Below are positions 18,081 to 26,538 of a stretch of 42,482 nucleotides of DNA, in pieces. The notes beneath the pieces are model-generated. The model worked only from the letters and a program-made list of their open reading frames with translations, ran no database searches and was not told the origin of the DNA. The stretch comes from a candidate division WWE3 bacterium (GTDB lineage Bacteria > Patescibacteriota > WWE3 > 2-01-FULL-39-13), in contig JALWZX010000060.1 of assembly GCA_027002375.1 (NCBI GenBank), positions 1-42,482 of the forward strand, read 5' to 3'. The translations under genes were made by a program, and so were the position numbers. Every line of letters starts with the position of its first letter. Positions within the stretch are counted from its first letter, which is position 1.

Positions 18081-18166
18081 TAATGCTCACTGCGTTCGCA
18101 TTATCATTTGTTATTCACTTCGTTCATAACATCCTGTAATGCTCACTGCGTTCGCATTATCATTTG
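18081..18166. repeat. Cluster of three short palindromes with a shared loop
   Basis: A 30-bp sequence (18081-18110 and 18137-18166) occurs twice exactly. Each copy folds as AATGC/GCATT around TCACTGCGTTC. Between them GTTAT/ATAAC closes an almost identical loop, TCACTTCGTTC (about 18110-18130). The loop is kept while the arms differ yet still pair. No T-runs follow. The cluster lies at the divergent boundary between the glycosyltransferase and fusA. Confidence 0.7.
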
Positions 18167-18215
18167 GGCTGGTTTCTCGCATGTATCGCATTTTAGTATA
18201 CCACAGATATTTAGA

Positions 18216-18244
18216 TTGACATTAAGTTATTGCCCTTTTATTTT
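18216..18244 (+). promoter_or_regulatory. Possible upstream fusA promoter
   Basis: TTGACA (18216-18221), a 17-base spacer and TATTTT (18239-18244) make a plausible sigma-70-type promoter pointing toward fusA. The -10 is weak. Confidence 0.35.
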
Positions 18245-18274
18245 ATTCATGCAATAATTACATGCGCTAAGTTT

Positions 18275-18302
18275 TTAGCAGGCTAAAGTCTTGTATTATA
18301 AT
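18275..18302 (+). promoter_or_regulatory. Promoter of the fusA leader RNA
   Basis: TTAGCA (18275-18280), a 16-base spacer and perfect TATAAT (18297-18302) point toward fusA. Transcription would start near 18309 and give a leader of about 220 bases that includes the foldable segment at 18356-18450. A nearer candidate -10, TATACT (18509-18514), would give a leader of only about 12 bases. Confidence 0.5.
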
Positions 18303-18355
18303 AAAAATTTAGTGCTTAAACGTAATGTTTCATTATTAATAATGATAACGACAAG

Positions 18356-18450
18356 GCACGACAGTATGGTCGTGAATGTGAGTTGTAAATCTCGCTATCT
18401 AGAGATTTTGCAGTTACCATTTGTATCGTGCAATTAGTACGAATTTATGG
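18356..18450 (+). promoter_or_regulatory. Foldable fusA leader, riboswitch-like candidate
   Basis: Three nested stems can stack: GCACGA (18356-18361) with TCGTGC (18426-18431), ATGGT (18366-18370) with ACCAT (18416-18420), and AAATCTC (18387-18393) with GAGATTT (18402-18408), extended by AGTTGT with GCAGTT. An alternative local hairpin, CACGAC (18357-18362) with GTCGTG (18369-18374), uses the same bases as the first two stems and so excludes them. I recognise no known riboswitch. The pairing is seen; regulation is inferred. Confidence 0.4.
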
Positions 18451-18532
18451 TTTCTGATATTAACACATAACTTATAATAGTTAGCATTTTGTAATACGCA
18501 AGTTGTATTATACTTATGCATAAAAATAGTAT

Positions 18533-20629
18533 ATGGCAGACGTTCATGTAGCCGATAAGGCACAACAGTTTACAATTGACAAGATTAGAAATATAGGAAT
18601 AATTGCGCATATTGATGCTGGTAAAACTACAGCAACAGAAGCAATATTATATGCGACTGGTTTAAGGCATAAAATCGGTGTGGTTCATGAGGGTGACACT
18701 ACAACAGATTGGATGGATCAAGAAAGAGAAAGGGGAGTAACCATTGTGTCTGCCGCTGTTACATCATTTTGGAAAGATCATAGAATAAATATAATAGATA
18801 CACCGGGGCATGTTGACTTTACGGCTGAGGTAGAGAGATCTTTAAGGGTTTTAGATGGTGCGGTTGTTGTTTTGGACTCAAAAATGGGTGTTGAAGCGCA
18901 GACTGAAACTGTATGGAGACAAGCTGATAAATATAAAGTTCCGAGAATTTTTGCTTTTAATAAAATAAATCAGATCGGTGGTGACTTTTACAAAACATTA
19001 GAATCTGTAAAATCACGACTAACTGAGCATGCTTATCCTGTTATGTTACCAATTGGCAAAGAAAAAGAAATAAATGGTTGGGTAGATTTGGTTACAATGA
19101 AAGCTTATAGATACAATGAATATACAGATAAAACATTAATTGAAGAAGAAATTCCAGAAGATATGAAAAATGAGGCTATGGTCTATAGAACACATATGAT
19201 CGAGAAAGCGATTGAAGCCGATGAAAAATTAATGGAAAAATATTTATCCGGTGAAGAACTTACTGTTGATGAAATTAAAACAGCAATTAGAAAAAGTACA
19301 ACAAGTTTAGAGATAGAATTTTATCCGGTTTTTGGTGGTGATTACAGGGGTGTTGCTGTTGAACATTTACTAGATGCTGTTGTTGATTATTTGCCATCAC
19401 CATTAGATACTATGCCTGCACAAGGTACTGATACCAAAACTGGTGAGACATATATTTGTAAGCCCGATAAAAATGAAAAATTCGTAGCGTTAGCATTCAA
19501 GGTGATGACAGACCCGTATGTCGGTAGGTTGGTCTACATTAGGGTGTATTCTGGTACATTAAAATCAGGGTCGTACATTTATAATACTACCAAAGGCAAA
19601 AAAGAGAGAATCGGTAGAATTGTCTTGATGCACGCTAATGATAGAGAAGAAATTCAGCAAGTGTATGCGGGGGAAATCGCAGCAGTTGTCGGTTTAAAAG
19701 ATACATCTACTGGCGACACAATAACAGAAGAGGGTATGCATGTGGTGTTGGAAAATATATCATTTGCTGAACCAGTTATTTCCATGGCTATTGAGCCTAA
19801 GACAAAATCTGATCAAGAAAAAATGGGGCTTGCTCTAAAGAAACTTATGGATGAAGATCCTACTTTTAAAGTTAGTACAGATGAGGAATCAGGACAAACT
19901 ATAATTTCCGGTGTTGGTGAATTCCAGTTAGAAATAAAAGTTGATTTGTTGAAAAGAGATATGGGGGTTGATGTAAATGTCGGTGCACCAAAGGTTGCAT
20001 ACAGAGAGACGATACAGGGTTCGGCAGATGCTGAAGGTAAATATATAAAACAATCTGGTGGTAGAGGTCAGTATGGACATGTTTGGTTAAGAGTTAAACC
20101 GTTAGAAAGGGGCGAAGGATTCAAATTTGTTAATAGTATTGTTGGTGGTACGATACCTAGGGAATATATTCCGGCTGTAGAGAAAGGGGTGAAAGCCGCT
20201 ATGGAAAAAGGTGTTGAATGGGGTTATCCAGTTGTAGATGTTGAAGTTGAACTTTATGATGGTTCTTATCATGAAGTTGATTCGTCTGAAATTGCTTTTC
20301 AGTTAGCAGCAAGAGAGGCTTTTCAAGATGCTGTAAGAAAAGCAAAAATGATCTTGCTAGAACCTATTATGAAGGTTGAAGTGGTTACACCTGAAGAGTT
20401 TGTTGGTGATGTTATAGGCGATTTGTCATCTAAAAGAGGTATGATAGAGGGTACAGAGCAAAGGGGAAACGTACAAGTAGTAAAGGCTTCGGCGCCGTTG
20501 GCAGAATTATTTGGATACGTAACTATTCTAAGAGGTTTGACACAAGGTAGAGCTGCACCTTCGATAGAACCAAGTCATTATGAGGTGGTGCCAGCTAATG
20601 TAGCAGAAAAACTAAAAACGAAAGATTAG
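18533..20629 (+). CDS. fusA: Elongation factor G
   Basis: EF-G is the GTPase that drives ribosomal translocation. The 698-aa protein has the P-loop AHIDAGKTT at residues 25-33, RERGVTI (switch region), DTPGHVDFT (G3) and NKINQIGGDF. In the last motif the usual NKMD of G4 reads NKIN, replacing the guanine-contacting Asp with Asn. Domains II to V follow, including GRGQYGHVWLRVKP and the C-terminal RGLTQGRAAPSIEPSHYEVV. It stands beside tuf but is separated from rpsL-rpsG by about 4 kb. Confidence 0.96.
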   Translation: MADVHVADKAQQFTIDKIRNIGIIAHIDAGKTTATEAILYATGLRHKIGVVHEGDTTTDWMDQERERGVTIVSAAVTSFWKDHRINIIDTPGHVDFTAEVERSLRVLDGAVVVLDSKMGVEAQTETVWRQADKYKVPRIFAFNKINQIGGDFYKTLESVKSRLTEHAYPVMLPIGKEKEINGWVDLVTMKAYRYNEYTDKTLIEEEIPEDMKNEAMVYRTHMIEKAIEADEKLMEKYLSGEELTVDEIKTAIRKSTTSLEIEFYPVFGGDYRGVAVEHLLDAVVDYLPSPLDTMPAQGTDTKTGETYICKPDKNEKFVALAFKVMTDPYVGRLVYIRVYSGTLKSGSYIYNTTKGKKERIGRIVLMHANDREEIQQVYAGEIAAVVGLKDTSTGDTITEEGMHVVLENISFAEPVISMAIEPKTKSDQEKMGLALKKLMDEDPTFKVSTDEESGQTIISGVGEFQLEIKVDLLKRDMGVDVNVGAPKVAYRETIQGSADAEGKYIKQSGGRGQYGHVWLRVKPLERGEGFKFVNSIVGGTIPREYIPAVEKGVKAAMEKGVEWGYPVVDVEVELYDGSYHEVDSSEIAFQLAAREAFQDAVRKAKMILLEPIMKVEVVTPEEFVGDVIGDLSSKRGMIEGTEQRGNVQVVKASAPLAELFGYVTILRGLTQGRAAPSIEPSHYEVVPANVAEKLKTKD

Positions 20630-20631
20630 TA

Positions 20632-20659
20632 TTGAATTTGTTATGATTTCTGTTAGAAT
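20632..20659 (+). promoter_or_regulatory. tuf promoter candidate
   Basis: TTGAAT (20632-20637), a 16-base spacer and TAGAAT (20654-20659) with an extended TG at 20651-20652 lie just after the fusA stop. Transcription from near 20666 would include the hairpin at 20710-20741. Confidence 0.45.
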
Positions 20660-20709
20660 AACATTTGACCTTAAATGGTAAAGTATTAAATTTAGTTAAT
20701 TTTATTGCT

Positions 20710-20741
20710 GAGAAGGTAAAAAACGTTGTTTTGCCTATCTC
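20710..20741 (+). promoter_or_regulatory. Hairpin directly upstream of tuf
   Basis: GAGAAGGTAAAA (20710-20721) pairs with TTTTGCCT-A-TCTC (20729-20741), giving 12 pairs with one bulge and one G-U pair around a 7-base loop. It abuts the ATG at 20742 and ends 15 bases before the canonical tuf start at 20757. No T-run follows, so a role in translation or mRNA stability fits better than termination. Confidence 0.5.
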
Positions 20742-20756
20742 ATGTTAAACACAAAA

Positions 20757-21935
20757 ATGGCTGACAAATTTGACAGAACAAAACCGCACGTCAATATCGG
20801 TACCATTGGACATGTAGACCATGGTAAAACAACATTAACTGCGGCTATCACCAAAGTCCTTTCTGATGAAGGAAAGGCGAACTTTAAGGCGTTTGACCAA
20901 ATAGACAATGCGCCTGAAGAAAAAGAAAGAGGTATTACAATTAATGTATCTCATGTTGAGTATGAAACTGATAAAAGACATTATGCTCATATAGATGCAC
21001 CTGGACACGCAGATTATATTAAAAATATGATTACTGGTGCAGCTCAAATGGATGGGGCTATTTTAGTTGTGGCCGCAACTGATGGTCCTATGCCACAAAC
21101 TAGAGAACACATACTTTTAGCGCGACAAGTCGGTGTACCTAAATTGGTTGTTTTCTTGAATAAAGTTGATATGGTAGAAGATACTAGCCTTATTGAATTA
21201 GTTGAAGAAGAAGTGAGAGATCTTCTAGTAAAATACGGGTATGAAAAGGATACGCCGATAATAGCTGGATCTGCATTGAAAGCATTAGAAGGTGATGCAG
21301 AAGCGATAGAATCTATCAAAAAATTGATGGATGCAGTTGATGCATGGATTCCTACACCAGAAAGAGATCTTGATAAGCCTTTCTTAATGCCTGTTGAAGA
21401 TGTTTTTTCAATACAGGGAAGAGGTACTGTAGCAACTGGTAGAATCGAAAGAGGAAAAGTAAATCTTAACGATGAGGTAGAAATCGTTGGTATAAAAGAG
21501 ACTAAGAAAACAGTTGTAACAGGTATCGAAATGTTTAACAAACAATTAGAAGAAGGTTTGGCAGGTGACAATGTTGGTATTTTGCTACGTGGTGTAGAAA
21601 GAGATGGTGTTGAAAGAGGTCAAGTTTTAGCGGCACCAGGAAGTATTACACCTCACACAAAATTTGAGGCAGAAGTATATGTATTGAAAAAAGAAGAAGG
21701 TGGAAGACATACACCATTTTTCAATGGTTATAGACCACAATTCTATGTAAGAACAACAGATGTTACAGGTAACGTTACTTTGCCAGAAGGTACTGAAATG
21801 ATTATGCCTGGTGATAATACAAAGATTACGGTAGAGTTAATTACACCAATTGCTATTGAAGAAGGGCTTCGCTTTGCAATTAGAGAAGGAAGCAAAACGG
21901 TTGGTGCTGGCGTAGTAACTAAAATTATTAAGTAA
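20757..21935 (+). CDS. tuf: Elongation factor Tu
   Basis: EF-Tu carries aminoacyl-tRNA to the ribosome as a GTPase. Starting at 20757 gives 392 aa beginning [18 protein letters not shown], with P-loop GHVDHGKT (18-25), [13 protein letters not shown] (switch I), DAPGHADY (G3), NKVD (G4) and SALKAL (G5), then the two beta-barrel domains. An ATG at 20742 would add five residues (MLNTK), but it abuts the leader hairpin and is not usual in the family. rpsJ follows after a perfect 13-bp hairpin. Confidence 0.97.
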   Translation: MADKFDRTKPHVNIGTIGHVDHGKTTLTAAITKVLSDEGKANFKAFDQIDNAPEEKERGITINVSHVEYETDKRHYAHIDAPGHADYIKNMITGAAQMDGAILVVAATDGPMPQTREHILLARQVGVPKLVVFLNKVDMVEDTSLIELVEEEVRDLLVKYGYEKDTPIIAGSALKALEGDAEAIESIKKLMDAVDAWIPTPERDLDKPFLMPVEDVFSIQGRGTVATGRIERGKVNLNDEVEIVGIKETKKTVVTGIEMFNKQLEEGLAGDNVGILLRGVERDGVERGQVLAAPGSITPHTKFEAEVYVLKKEEGGRHTPFFNGYRPQFYVRTTDVTGNVTLPEGTEMIMPGDNTKITVELITPIAIEEGLRFAIREGSKTVGAGVVTKIIK

Positions 21936-21955
21936 GTTAAACTAAGAAGTTTGAC

Positions 21956-21986
21956 AATGAGCCCTCTGTAATACAGAGGGCTCATT
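21956..21986 (+). promoter_or_regulatory. Perfect 13-bp hairpin between tuf and rpsJ
   Basis: AATGAGCCCTCTG pairs perfectly with CAGAGGGCTCATT around loop TAATA. The next bases are GAAATT, not a T-run, so it is not a classical terminator. It may attenuate read-through, mark an RNase processing site, or regulate the S10 operon. Confidence 0.6.
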
Positions 21987-22002
21987 GAAATTAGAGCACA
22001 TT

Positions 22003-22329
22003 ATGGCAGATAAGAAAAACACTGTAAAAAACAAACTCAGAGTATTATTAAAATCGTATGATACGAATACGATTGATCAAAGCGCACAAAGAATAGCAGA
22101 AGTCGCTATAAGAACGGGAGCCAAAATCTCTGGTCCTATTCCTTTGCCAACAAAAACTGAGATTTTTAGTTATCAAAGAGCCGCTTCTAACGACAAGAGA
22201 TCATTTGAGCAATTTGAGAGGCGAACTCATAAACGTATTATTGATATAATAGAGCCCACGGCTAATACGATTTCTGAGTTGTCTAATTTAAAATTGCCTA
22301 CCGGTGTTGGAATAGAAATAAAACAATAA
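22003..22329 (+). CDS. rpsJ: 30S ribosomal protein uS10
   Basis: uS10 (also the antitermination factor NusE in studied bacteria) opens the S10 operon. The 108-aa product contains VRLLLKSYD-like VLLKSYDTNTIDQSAQRIAE, then SGPIPLPTK and RRTHKRIIDI. The start is the ATG at 22003 (ATT-ATG context); an in-frame TTG at 21985 lies in the hairpin arm and is unlikely to be used. Confidence 0.96.
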   Translation: MADKKNTVKNKLRVLLKSYDTNTIDQSAQRIAEVAIRTGAKISGPIPLPTKTEIFSYQRAASNDKRSFEQFERRTHKRIIDIIEPTANTISELSNLKLPTGVGIEIKQ

Positions 22330-22352
22330 ATATTATCCCTGCTAATTAAATT

Positions 22353-22829
22353 ATGTCTAAAACTAAGGTTTATAGAACAATTGAATATACTGTATATGAA
22401 GCTGTAAAAAAAGAAATGTCACAGCAATTTGATGATGATGGTAAAGTTGTTCCATATACAGCGTTAATGTTAAATGGCGAAAAGGACAGTGATGCTTTAT
22501 TTGATAATGAACTTGGTACAAAGGTGTTGGTTGTCGGAAATTCCAAGGGAAAAGGATTCGCAGGAACTGTAAAGAAATGGGGATTTCGGGCCGGTCCTAA
22601 TACTCATGGTCAAATAAAACGTCGGTCGTCTGGTTCTATTGGTACACAAGGACAGGGTCGTGTTATTCCAGGTAAGAAAATGGCTGGTAGAATGGGAAAT
22701 CAAAAAATCACTATTAGATCTAAGGTCGTTGGTATCGATAAGCTGTCTAAAACATTGAGGGTGTCAGGTTCTGTTCCCGGAAGTAAGGGAAGTAAGGTTT
22801 ATATTTATATAAAGAAAAATGAAGATTAA
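22353..22829 (+). CDS. rplC: 50S ribosomal protein uL3, short form
   Basis: uL3 is an early 50S assembly protein near the peptidyl-transferase centre. The core is clear: [37 protein letters not shown] and GKKMAGRMG, then [10 protein letters not shown]. At 158 aa it is about 50 residues shorter than E. coli uL3, and the usual N-terminal GMTQIF motif is missing; that end diverges until [12 protein letters not shown]. It overlaps rplD by 11 bases. Confidence 0.93.
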   Translation: MSKTKVYRTIEYTVYEAVKKEMSQQFDDDGKVVPYTALMLNGEKDSDALFDNELGTKVLVVGNSKGKGFAGTVKKWGFRAGPNTHGQIKRRSSGSIGTQGQGRVIPGKKMAGRMGNQKITIRSKVVGIDKLSKTLRVSGSVPGSKGSKVYIYIKKNED

Positions 22830-23436
22830 AGTATATGATAAAGATGCTAAAAATATAAAGAGTGTTAACTTCAATATCGTTGATAATGGTGTTAATCATG
22901 ATTTAATTACACAATACATTCGTATTTACCAATTAAATCAAAGACAAGGAACCGTAAAAGTCAAAACCAGATCCGAGGTTCGTGGTGGTGGAAGAAAGCC
23001 ATGGAAACAAAAAGGAACGGGCAGAGCTAGAGCTGGAACAATTAGATCACCATTATGGCGTGGAGGTGGTATAACACATGGACCAGTACCAAAAGAGTGG
23101 AATTTATCGCTAAATAAAAAAACGAAAAAGAAAATATTTGCCGATTCTATTATTCTCAAGATAAACGAGGACAAGTTGATGTCTTTTGTCGGTTTTGAAT
23201 CATTAGAAAACCCATCTACTAAAATTACAAATAAGTTTTTAGAACAAATGAATTTGAAAAATAATAGAATTTTAATCATACATGACAAATCTGACGTACT
23301 ATTTAAATCGTTTAGAAATATTAAAGGTGTTAGAGTCAAAAGTATCGATGATTTATCTGCCTACGATATTTTATCGGCGGATTATGTTTTGATAGACTCA
23401 CAAGCGGTAAGTTTAGTTGAACAAAGAATAAGATGA
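22819..23436 (+). CDS. rplD: 50S ribosomal protein uL4
   Basis: uL4 lines the peptide exit tunnel; in some bacteria it also represses its own operon. The 205-aa product has the extended loop block [20 protein letters not shown] and [14 protein letters not shown] (about 51-90). The start lies inside rplC without a Shine-Dalgarno sequence and its end overlaps rplW by ATGA, so translation is probably coupled. Confidence 0.95.
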   Translation: MKIKVYDKDAKNIKSVNFNIVDNGVNHDLITQYIRIYQLNQRQGTVKVKTRSEVRGGGRKPWKQKGTGRARAGTIRSPLWRGGGITHGPVPKEWNLSLNKKTKKKIFADSIILKINEDKLMSFVGFESLENPSTKITNKFLEQMNLKNNRILIIHDKSDVLFKSFRNIKGVRVKSIDDLSAYDILSADYVLIDSQAVSLVEQRIR

Positions 23437-23732
23437 ATTATAAGAAGATAATAATTAAACCAGTTATTACTGAAAAAAGTCTAAAATTGGTTGCAAATCA
23501 AAATAAATATACTTTTATGATAACGAAGTCAGCAACCAAGGGGCAAGTTAAGCAAGCGGTCTCTGATCTGTTTGATGTTAACGTAGTGTCTGTGAATGTT
23601 CTAAAAAATAGAGGCAGAATTAAACGAAGTTTAGTAGGAAAAAGAAACGAATACTCAACTAAAGACACAAAAAAAGCGATTGTACAATTGGTAGAAAAGG
23701 ATAGTATCAAAATATTTGAAGGAGGTAAATAA
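23433..23732 (+). CDS. rplW: 50S ribosomal protein uL23
   Basis: uL23 is at the tunnel exit and docks the signal recognition particle and chaperones. The 99-aa product has the family opening [13 protein letters not shown] and a basic loop [16 protein letters not shown]. It overlaps both neighbours (ATGA with rplD, one base with rplB) in the standard S10 order. Confidence 0.94.
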   Translation: MNYKKIIIKPVITEKSLKLVANQNKYTFMITKSATKGQVKQAVSDLFDVNVVSVNVLKNRGRIKRSLVGKRNEYSTKDTKKAIVQLVEKDSIKIFEGGK

Positions 23733-24556
23733 TGATAAAGATATACAAACCAACAAGTCCAGGAAGAAGAAACCAGACAATTTTAATATCCGAATCTAAT
23801 AATAAACGAACAGATAAAAAAATCCTTAAGAAGTTTAGTAAGTCTGTTCACAGAAAAGCAGGAAGATCTCATGGTAGAATTTCTGTTTATCAAAAAAGAG
23901 TTGGTGCGAAGAGAAGATATAGAGTGATAGATTTTAAGAGAAATAAATTTAATATAGAGGCGAAGGTAGTTTCTATAGATTATGATCCAAATAGAACTTG
24001 TGATATAGCATTAATCTCCTATGCTGATGGTGAAAAAGCATACATATTAAGGCCTAATGATTTAAACGTTAATGATGTTGTTATGTCAGGTGAAAAGTTG
24101 GAAGCTAAGGTTGGTAACACAATGCAAATGAAAAATATACCGATTGGTTTACCTGTGCATAATATAGAACTGTATCCAAACGCTGGTGGTAAGTTTGTTA
24201 GAAGCGCTGGAACTGCTGCCTATATTACGGCAAAAGAGGGTAAGTATGTGAATGTAAGAATGCCTAGCGGTGAGGTTAGAAGATTTTTGGGTGATTGCAA
24301 GGCTACAATAGGACAATTGGGTAGAGACGAATGGAAATTGGTTAAGTTAGGTAAAGCAGGTAGAAACTTCCATTTAGGAAAAAGACCTAAAACTAGAGGT
24401 AAGGCCAGATCTGATTCACACCCACTAGCTGGTTCGTATAGCAGAAGGGTTGGAAGACATCCTGTAGACAAGTGGGGTAATCTCTCGAAAGGTAAGAAAA
24501 CTAGAAGAAGAAAACATACTAACAAGTATATAGTTAAAGATAGAAGAGTTAAGTAG
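23732..24556 (+). CDS. rplB: 50S ribosomal protein uL2
   Basis: uL2 supports subunit joining and peptidyl-transferase function. The 274-aa product has KPTSPGRRNQT at the start, AGRSHGRISVYQKRVGAKRR, GEVRRFLGDCKATIGQLG and the C-terminal SHPLAGSYSRRVGRHPVDKW. The last block usually reads HPHGGGEG...GR; here HPLAGSYSRR replaces the glycine-rich loop near the catalytic centre, a visible deviation. GGAGG at 23721-23725 sets the start. Confidence 0.95.
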   Translation: MIKIYKPTSPGRRNQTILISESNNKRTDKKILKKFSKSVHRKAGRSHGRISVYQKRVGAKRRYRVIDFKRNKFNIEAKVVSIDYDPNRTCDIALISYADGEKAYILRPNDLNVNDVVMSGEKLEAKVGNTMQMKNIPIGLPVHNIELYPNAGGKFVRSAGTAAYITAKEGKYVNVRMPSGEVRRFLGDCKATIGQLGRDEWKLVKLGKAGRNFHLGKRPKTRGKARSDSHPLAGSYSRRVGRHPVDKWGNLSKGKKTRRRKHTNKYIVKDRRVK

Positions 24557-24600
24557 AAAAAGCTTTTCAAATAAAGAATTTTCTGCTAACATAGGCACTT

Positions 24601-24870
24601 ATGTCAAGATCATTAAAGAAAGGGCCATACCTAAACGAGAAATTAATGAAAAAGGTTTTTAAAGCAAAAGATACAGGTGATAGAACACCGATAAAAACGT
24701 GGGCTAGAGCTTCTACGATTACACCCGACATGGTGGGGCTAACATTTGATGTACATAATGGAAAGAAGCATGTTCCTGTTTATGTTAGTGAATCAATGGT
24801 AGGGCATAAGTTGGGGGAATTCGCACCAACTAGAACTTTTAGAGCGCATGCTAAAAAGAAGGGTAAATAA
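24601..24870 (+). CDS. rpsS: 30S ribosomal protein uS19
   Basis: uS19 binds the head of the 30S subunit beside uS13. The 89-aa product reads [19 protein letters not shown], with [14 protein letters not shown] and the C-terminal [16 protein letters not shown], all family hallmarks. No Shine-Dalgarno sequence precedes the ATG; a 44-base AT-rich gap separates it from rplB. Confidence 0.96.
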   Translation: MSRSLKKGPYLNEKLMKKVFKAKDTGDRTPIKTWARASTITPDMVGLTFDVHNGKKHVPVYVSESMVGHKLGEFAPTRTFRAHAKKKGK

Positions 24871-24880
24871 TTAATATTTT

Positions 24881-25288
24881 ATGAGCAAAAAAAAGGTAAT
24901 TAACGAACAAAATAATATATTAATAAAAAGTACATACAAAAATGCGCATATTTCGCCAAGTAAGGTTAGACTAACTGCGAACGCCGTTCGTAGAAACGAT
25001 GTTAAAAGTGCTATTAACAAGTTAACATTTTATAATAACAAGGCATCTAAAGTGTTAAAGAAGACTTTGCTATCAGCCGTAGCAAATGCTGATCAAAAAG
25101 GATATAAAATTGCTAATCTATATATAAATGATATTAAATTAGGTAAAGGTATGACCTTAAAGAGATTTAGGTATGGTTCACACGGGCATATCCATCCTAT
25201 ACTAAAAAGATGGTCTAATATAACAATTGAATTGGGAGTTTTAAATAATAATATTGTTAAGAAAAACAAGGAGGAAAATAATGAGTAG
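24881..25288 (+). CDS. rplV: 50S ribosomal protein uL22
   Basis: uL22 has a beta-hairpin that lines the exit tunnel and contacts macrolides. The 135-aa product contains NAHISPSKVRLTANAVR and the hairpin GKGMTLKRFRYGSHGHIHPI, where the usual sequence is GPTLKRFRPRAKGRA. This tip is shifted to histidine-rich residues. The C-terminus ends in a polar Asn/Lys/Glu tail and overlaps rpsC by eight bases. Confidence 0.92.
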   Translation: MSKKKVINEQNNILIKSTYKNAHISPSKVRLTANAVRRNDVKSAINKLTFYNNKASKVLKKTLLSAVANADQKGYKIANLYINDIKLGKGMTLKRFRYGSHGHIHPILKRWSNITIELGVLNNNIVKKNKEENNE

Positions 25289-25904
25289 AAAGATAGATCC
25301 GAGAGCTTTGAGAGTTGGCGTTACGAAACCATGGTTATCATCATGGTTTGCTGAAGGTAATAGGTACGCTGACAGAGTTGTTGAAGATGAAAAAATAAGA
25401 AAGATTTTAAGAAAAAGGTTAAGAACTGCTGGATTAGATTCCATATTAATTGAAAGATCTATAAAATCTGTTAAAATCATTATTCGTGTTACAAGGCCTG
25501 GTGTAGTTATAGGAAGAAAAGGTGCAGGATTATCACAAATTAGAGAAGAAATAAAGAGAATAACCAAATCTGATATTGATTTGTTGATTGAAGAAGTAAA
25601 GGTTCCGGAGACAAGTGCAAGTGTGGTTGCTGAGACGATTGCAATGCAAATTGAGAAAAGAATTAACCCAAAAAGGGCTATTAATGTTGCGGCTGATAAA
25701 TCAATTGAAGCTGGGGCGACAGGTATAAAGGTAGAGGCTAGCGGTACATTATATGGTCCTAATAGTATGGGAACAATAATTGTAACTACGAGAGGGCCTG
25801 TTCCAACACAAACCCTGAGAGCGGATATCGATTATGCAAAGACTGTTGCGTACACAAGAGGTGGAACAATAGGAATCAAAGTGTGGATTTACAAAAAGAG
25901 TTAA
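25281..25904 (+). CDS. rpsC: 30S ribosomal protein uS3
   Basis: uS3 lies at the mRNA entry channel. The ATG at 25281 gives 207 aa starting MSRKIDPRALRVGVTKPWLS and is supported by AAGGAGG at 25268-25274; the upstream in-frame TTG at 25254 lies within rplV. The KH domain has RPGVVIGRKGAGLSQIREE, and the C-terminal block has GTLYGPNSMG and TRGGTIGIKVWIYK. The usual basic C-terminal tail is absent. Confidence 0.95.
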   Translation: MSRKIDPRALRVGVTKPWLSSWFAEGNRYADRVVEDEKIRKILRKRLRTAGLDSILIERSIKSVKIIIRVTRPGVVIGRKGAGLSQIREEIKRITKSDIDLLIEEVKVPETSASVVAETIAMQIEKRINPKRAINVAADKSIEAGATGIKVEASGTLYGPNSMGTIIVTTRGPVPTQTLRADIDYAKTVAYTRGGTIGIKVWIYKKS

Positions 25905-25924
25905 TTAAGTTTATCAATTAAATT

Positions 25925-26341
25925 ATGTTAATGCCTAAAAAGACAAAATACAGAAAGCAGATGAGAGGTAAGAATCGCGGTATTAGTACACGTGGGTATG
26001 AGCTTAATTTCGGTGAATTCGGTCTTAAAGCCGTTGATAGCGGGTATTTAACATCAAGACAAATCGAGGCTGCTAGAAGAGCTATAACTGGAACAACTAA
26101 GAGAGGTGGAAAAGTTTACATTAGAGTATTTCCAGATAGACCTGTTACCAAAAAGCCTTTAGAAGTTAGAATGGGTAAAGGTAAAGGTGCTGTTGATCAA
26201 TATACAGCTAGAGTGAAACGGGGAAAAATGTTATTTGAGTTAGCTGGTGTAGAGATGAATGTTGCAAAAGAAGCATTTAGAATAGCAGCTGCTAAGTTAC
26301 CAATGAAAACCGTATTTATTAATGGTGAGGAGCAATTATGA
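25925..26341 (+). CDS. rplP: 50S ribosomal protein uL16
   Basis: uL16 organises the A-site region of the 50S subunit. The 138-aa product starts [20 protein letters not shown], the usual family start, so the first of two close ATGs was chosen. [21 protein letters not shown] and [22 protein letters not shown] follow. It overlaps rpmC by ATGA. Confidence 0.96.
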   Translation: MLMPKKTKYRKQMRGKNRGISTRGYELNFGEFGLKAVDSGYLTSRQIEAARRAITGTTKRGGKVYIRVFPDRPVTKKPLEVRMGKGKGAVDQYTARVKRGKMLFELAGVEMNVAKEAFRIAAAKLPMKTVFINGEEQL

Positions 26342-26538
26342 CAATAGCAGAATTAAGAAAACAAGATATAAAAGAATTAAATAACATGCTAAAGGATAAA
26401 AACAAAGAAATTTTAGCTAAAAGAATTGATATAAAAATTGGAAAAGAAAAAAATACATCTGTGATAAAATTTTTGAAAAAAGAAATTGCGCAAATTAATA
26501 CAGTTATTCGTGAAAAGGAGGTTCTAAATGAGCAGTAA
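26338..26538 (+). CDS. rpmC: 50S ribosomal protein uL29
   Basis: uL29 is a small helical-hairpin protein near the tunnel exit. The 66-aa product ([16 protein letters not shown]...) has the expected helix-turn-helix pattern and the expected position between rplP and rpsQ. GAGGAG (26327-26332) precedes the start, which overlaps rplP. The sequence is divergent; position carries much of the assignment. Confidence 0.88.
   Translation: MTIAELRKQDIKELNNMLKDKNKEILAKRIDIKIGKEKNTSVIKFLKKEIAQINTVIREKEVLNEQ

Noticed and set aside
18081-18166. A CRISPR array, because of regularly spaced repeats
   Set aside because: Only two exact copies, the spacing contains another hairpin of the same kind, and no cas genes are present.
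18356-18431. A possible tRNA in the fusA leader (76 bases between 6-bp closing arms)
   Set aside because: No T-loop consensus, no D arm and an 8-base loop on a 7-bp stem; the fold is a long stacked hairpin, not a cloverleaf.
21044-21571. Long minus-strand open frame (175 codons) inside tuf
   Set aside because: A shadow of the strongly conserved tuf coding frame; no promoter, start signal or known domain.
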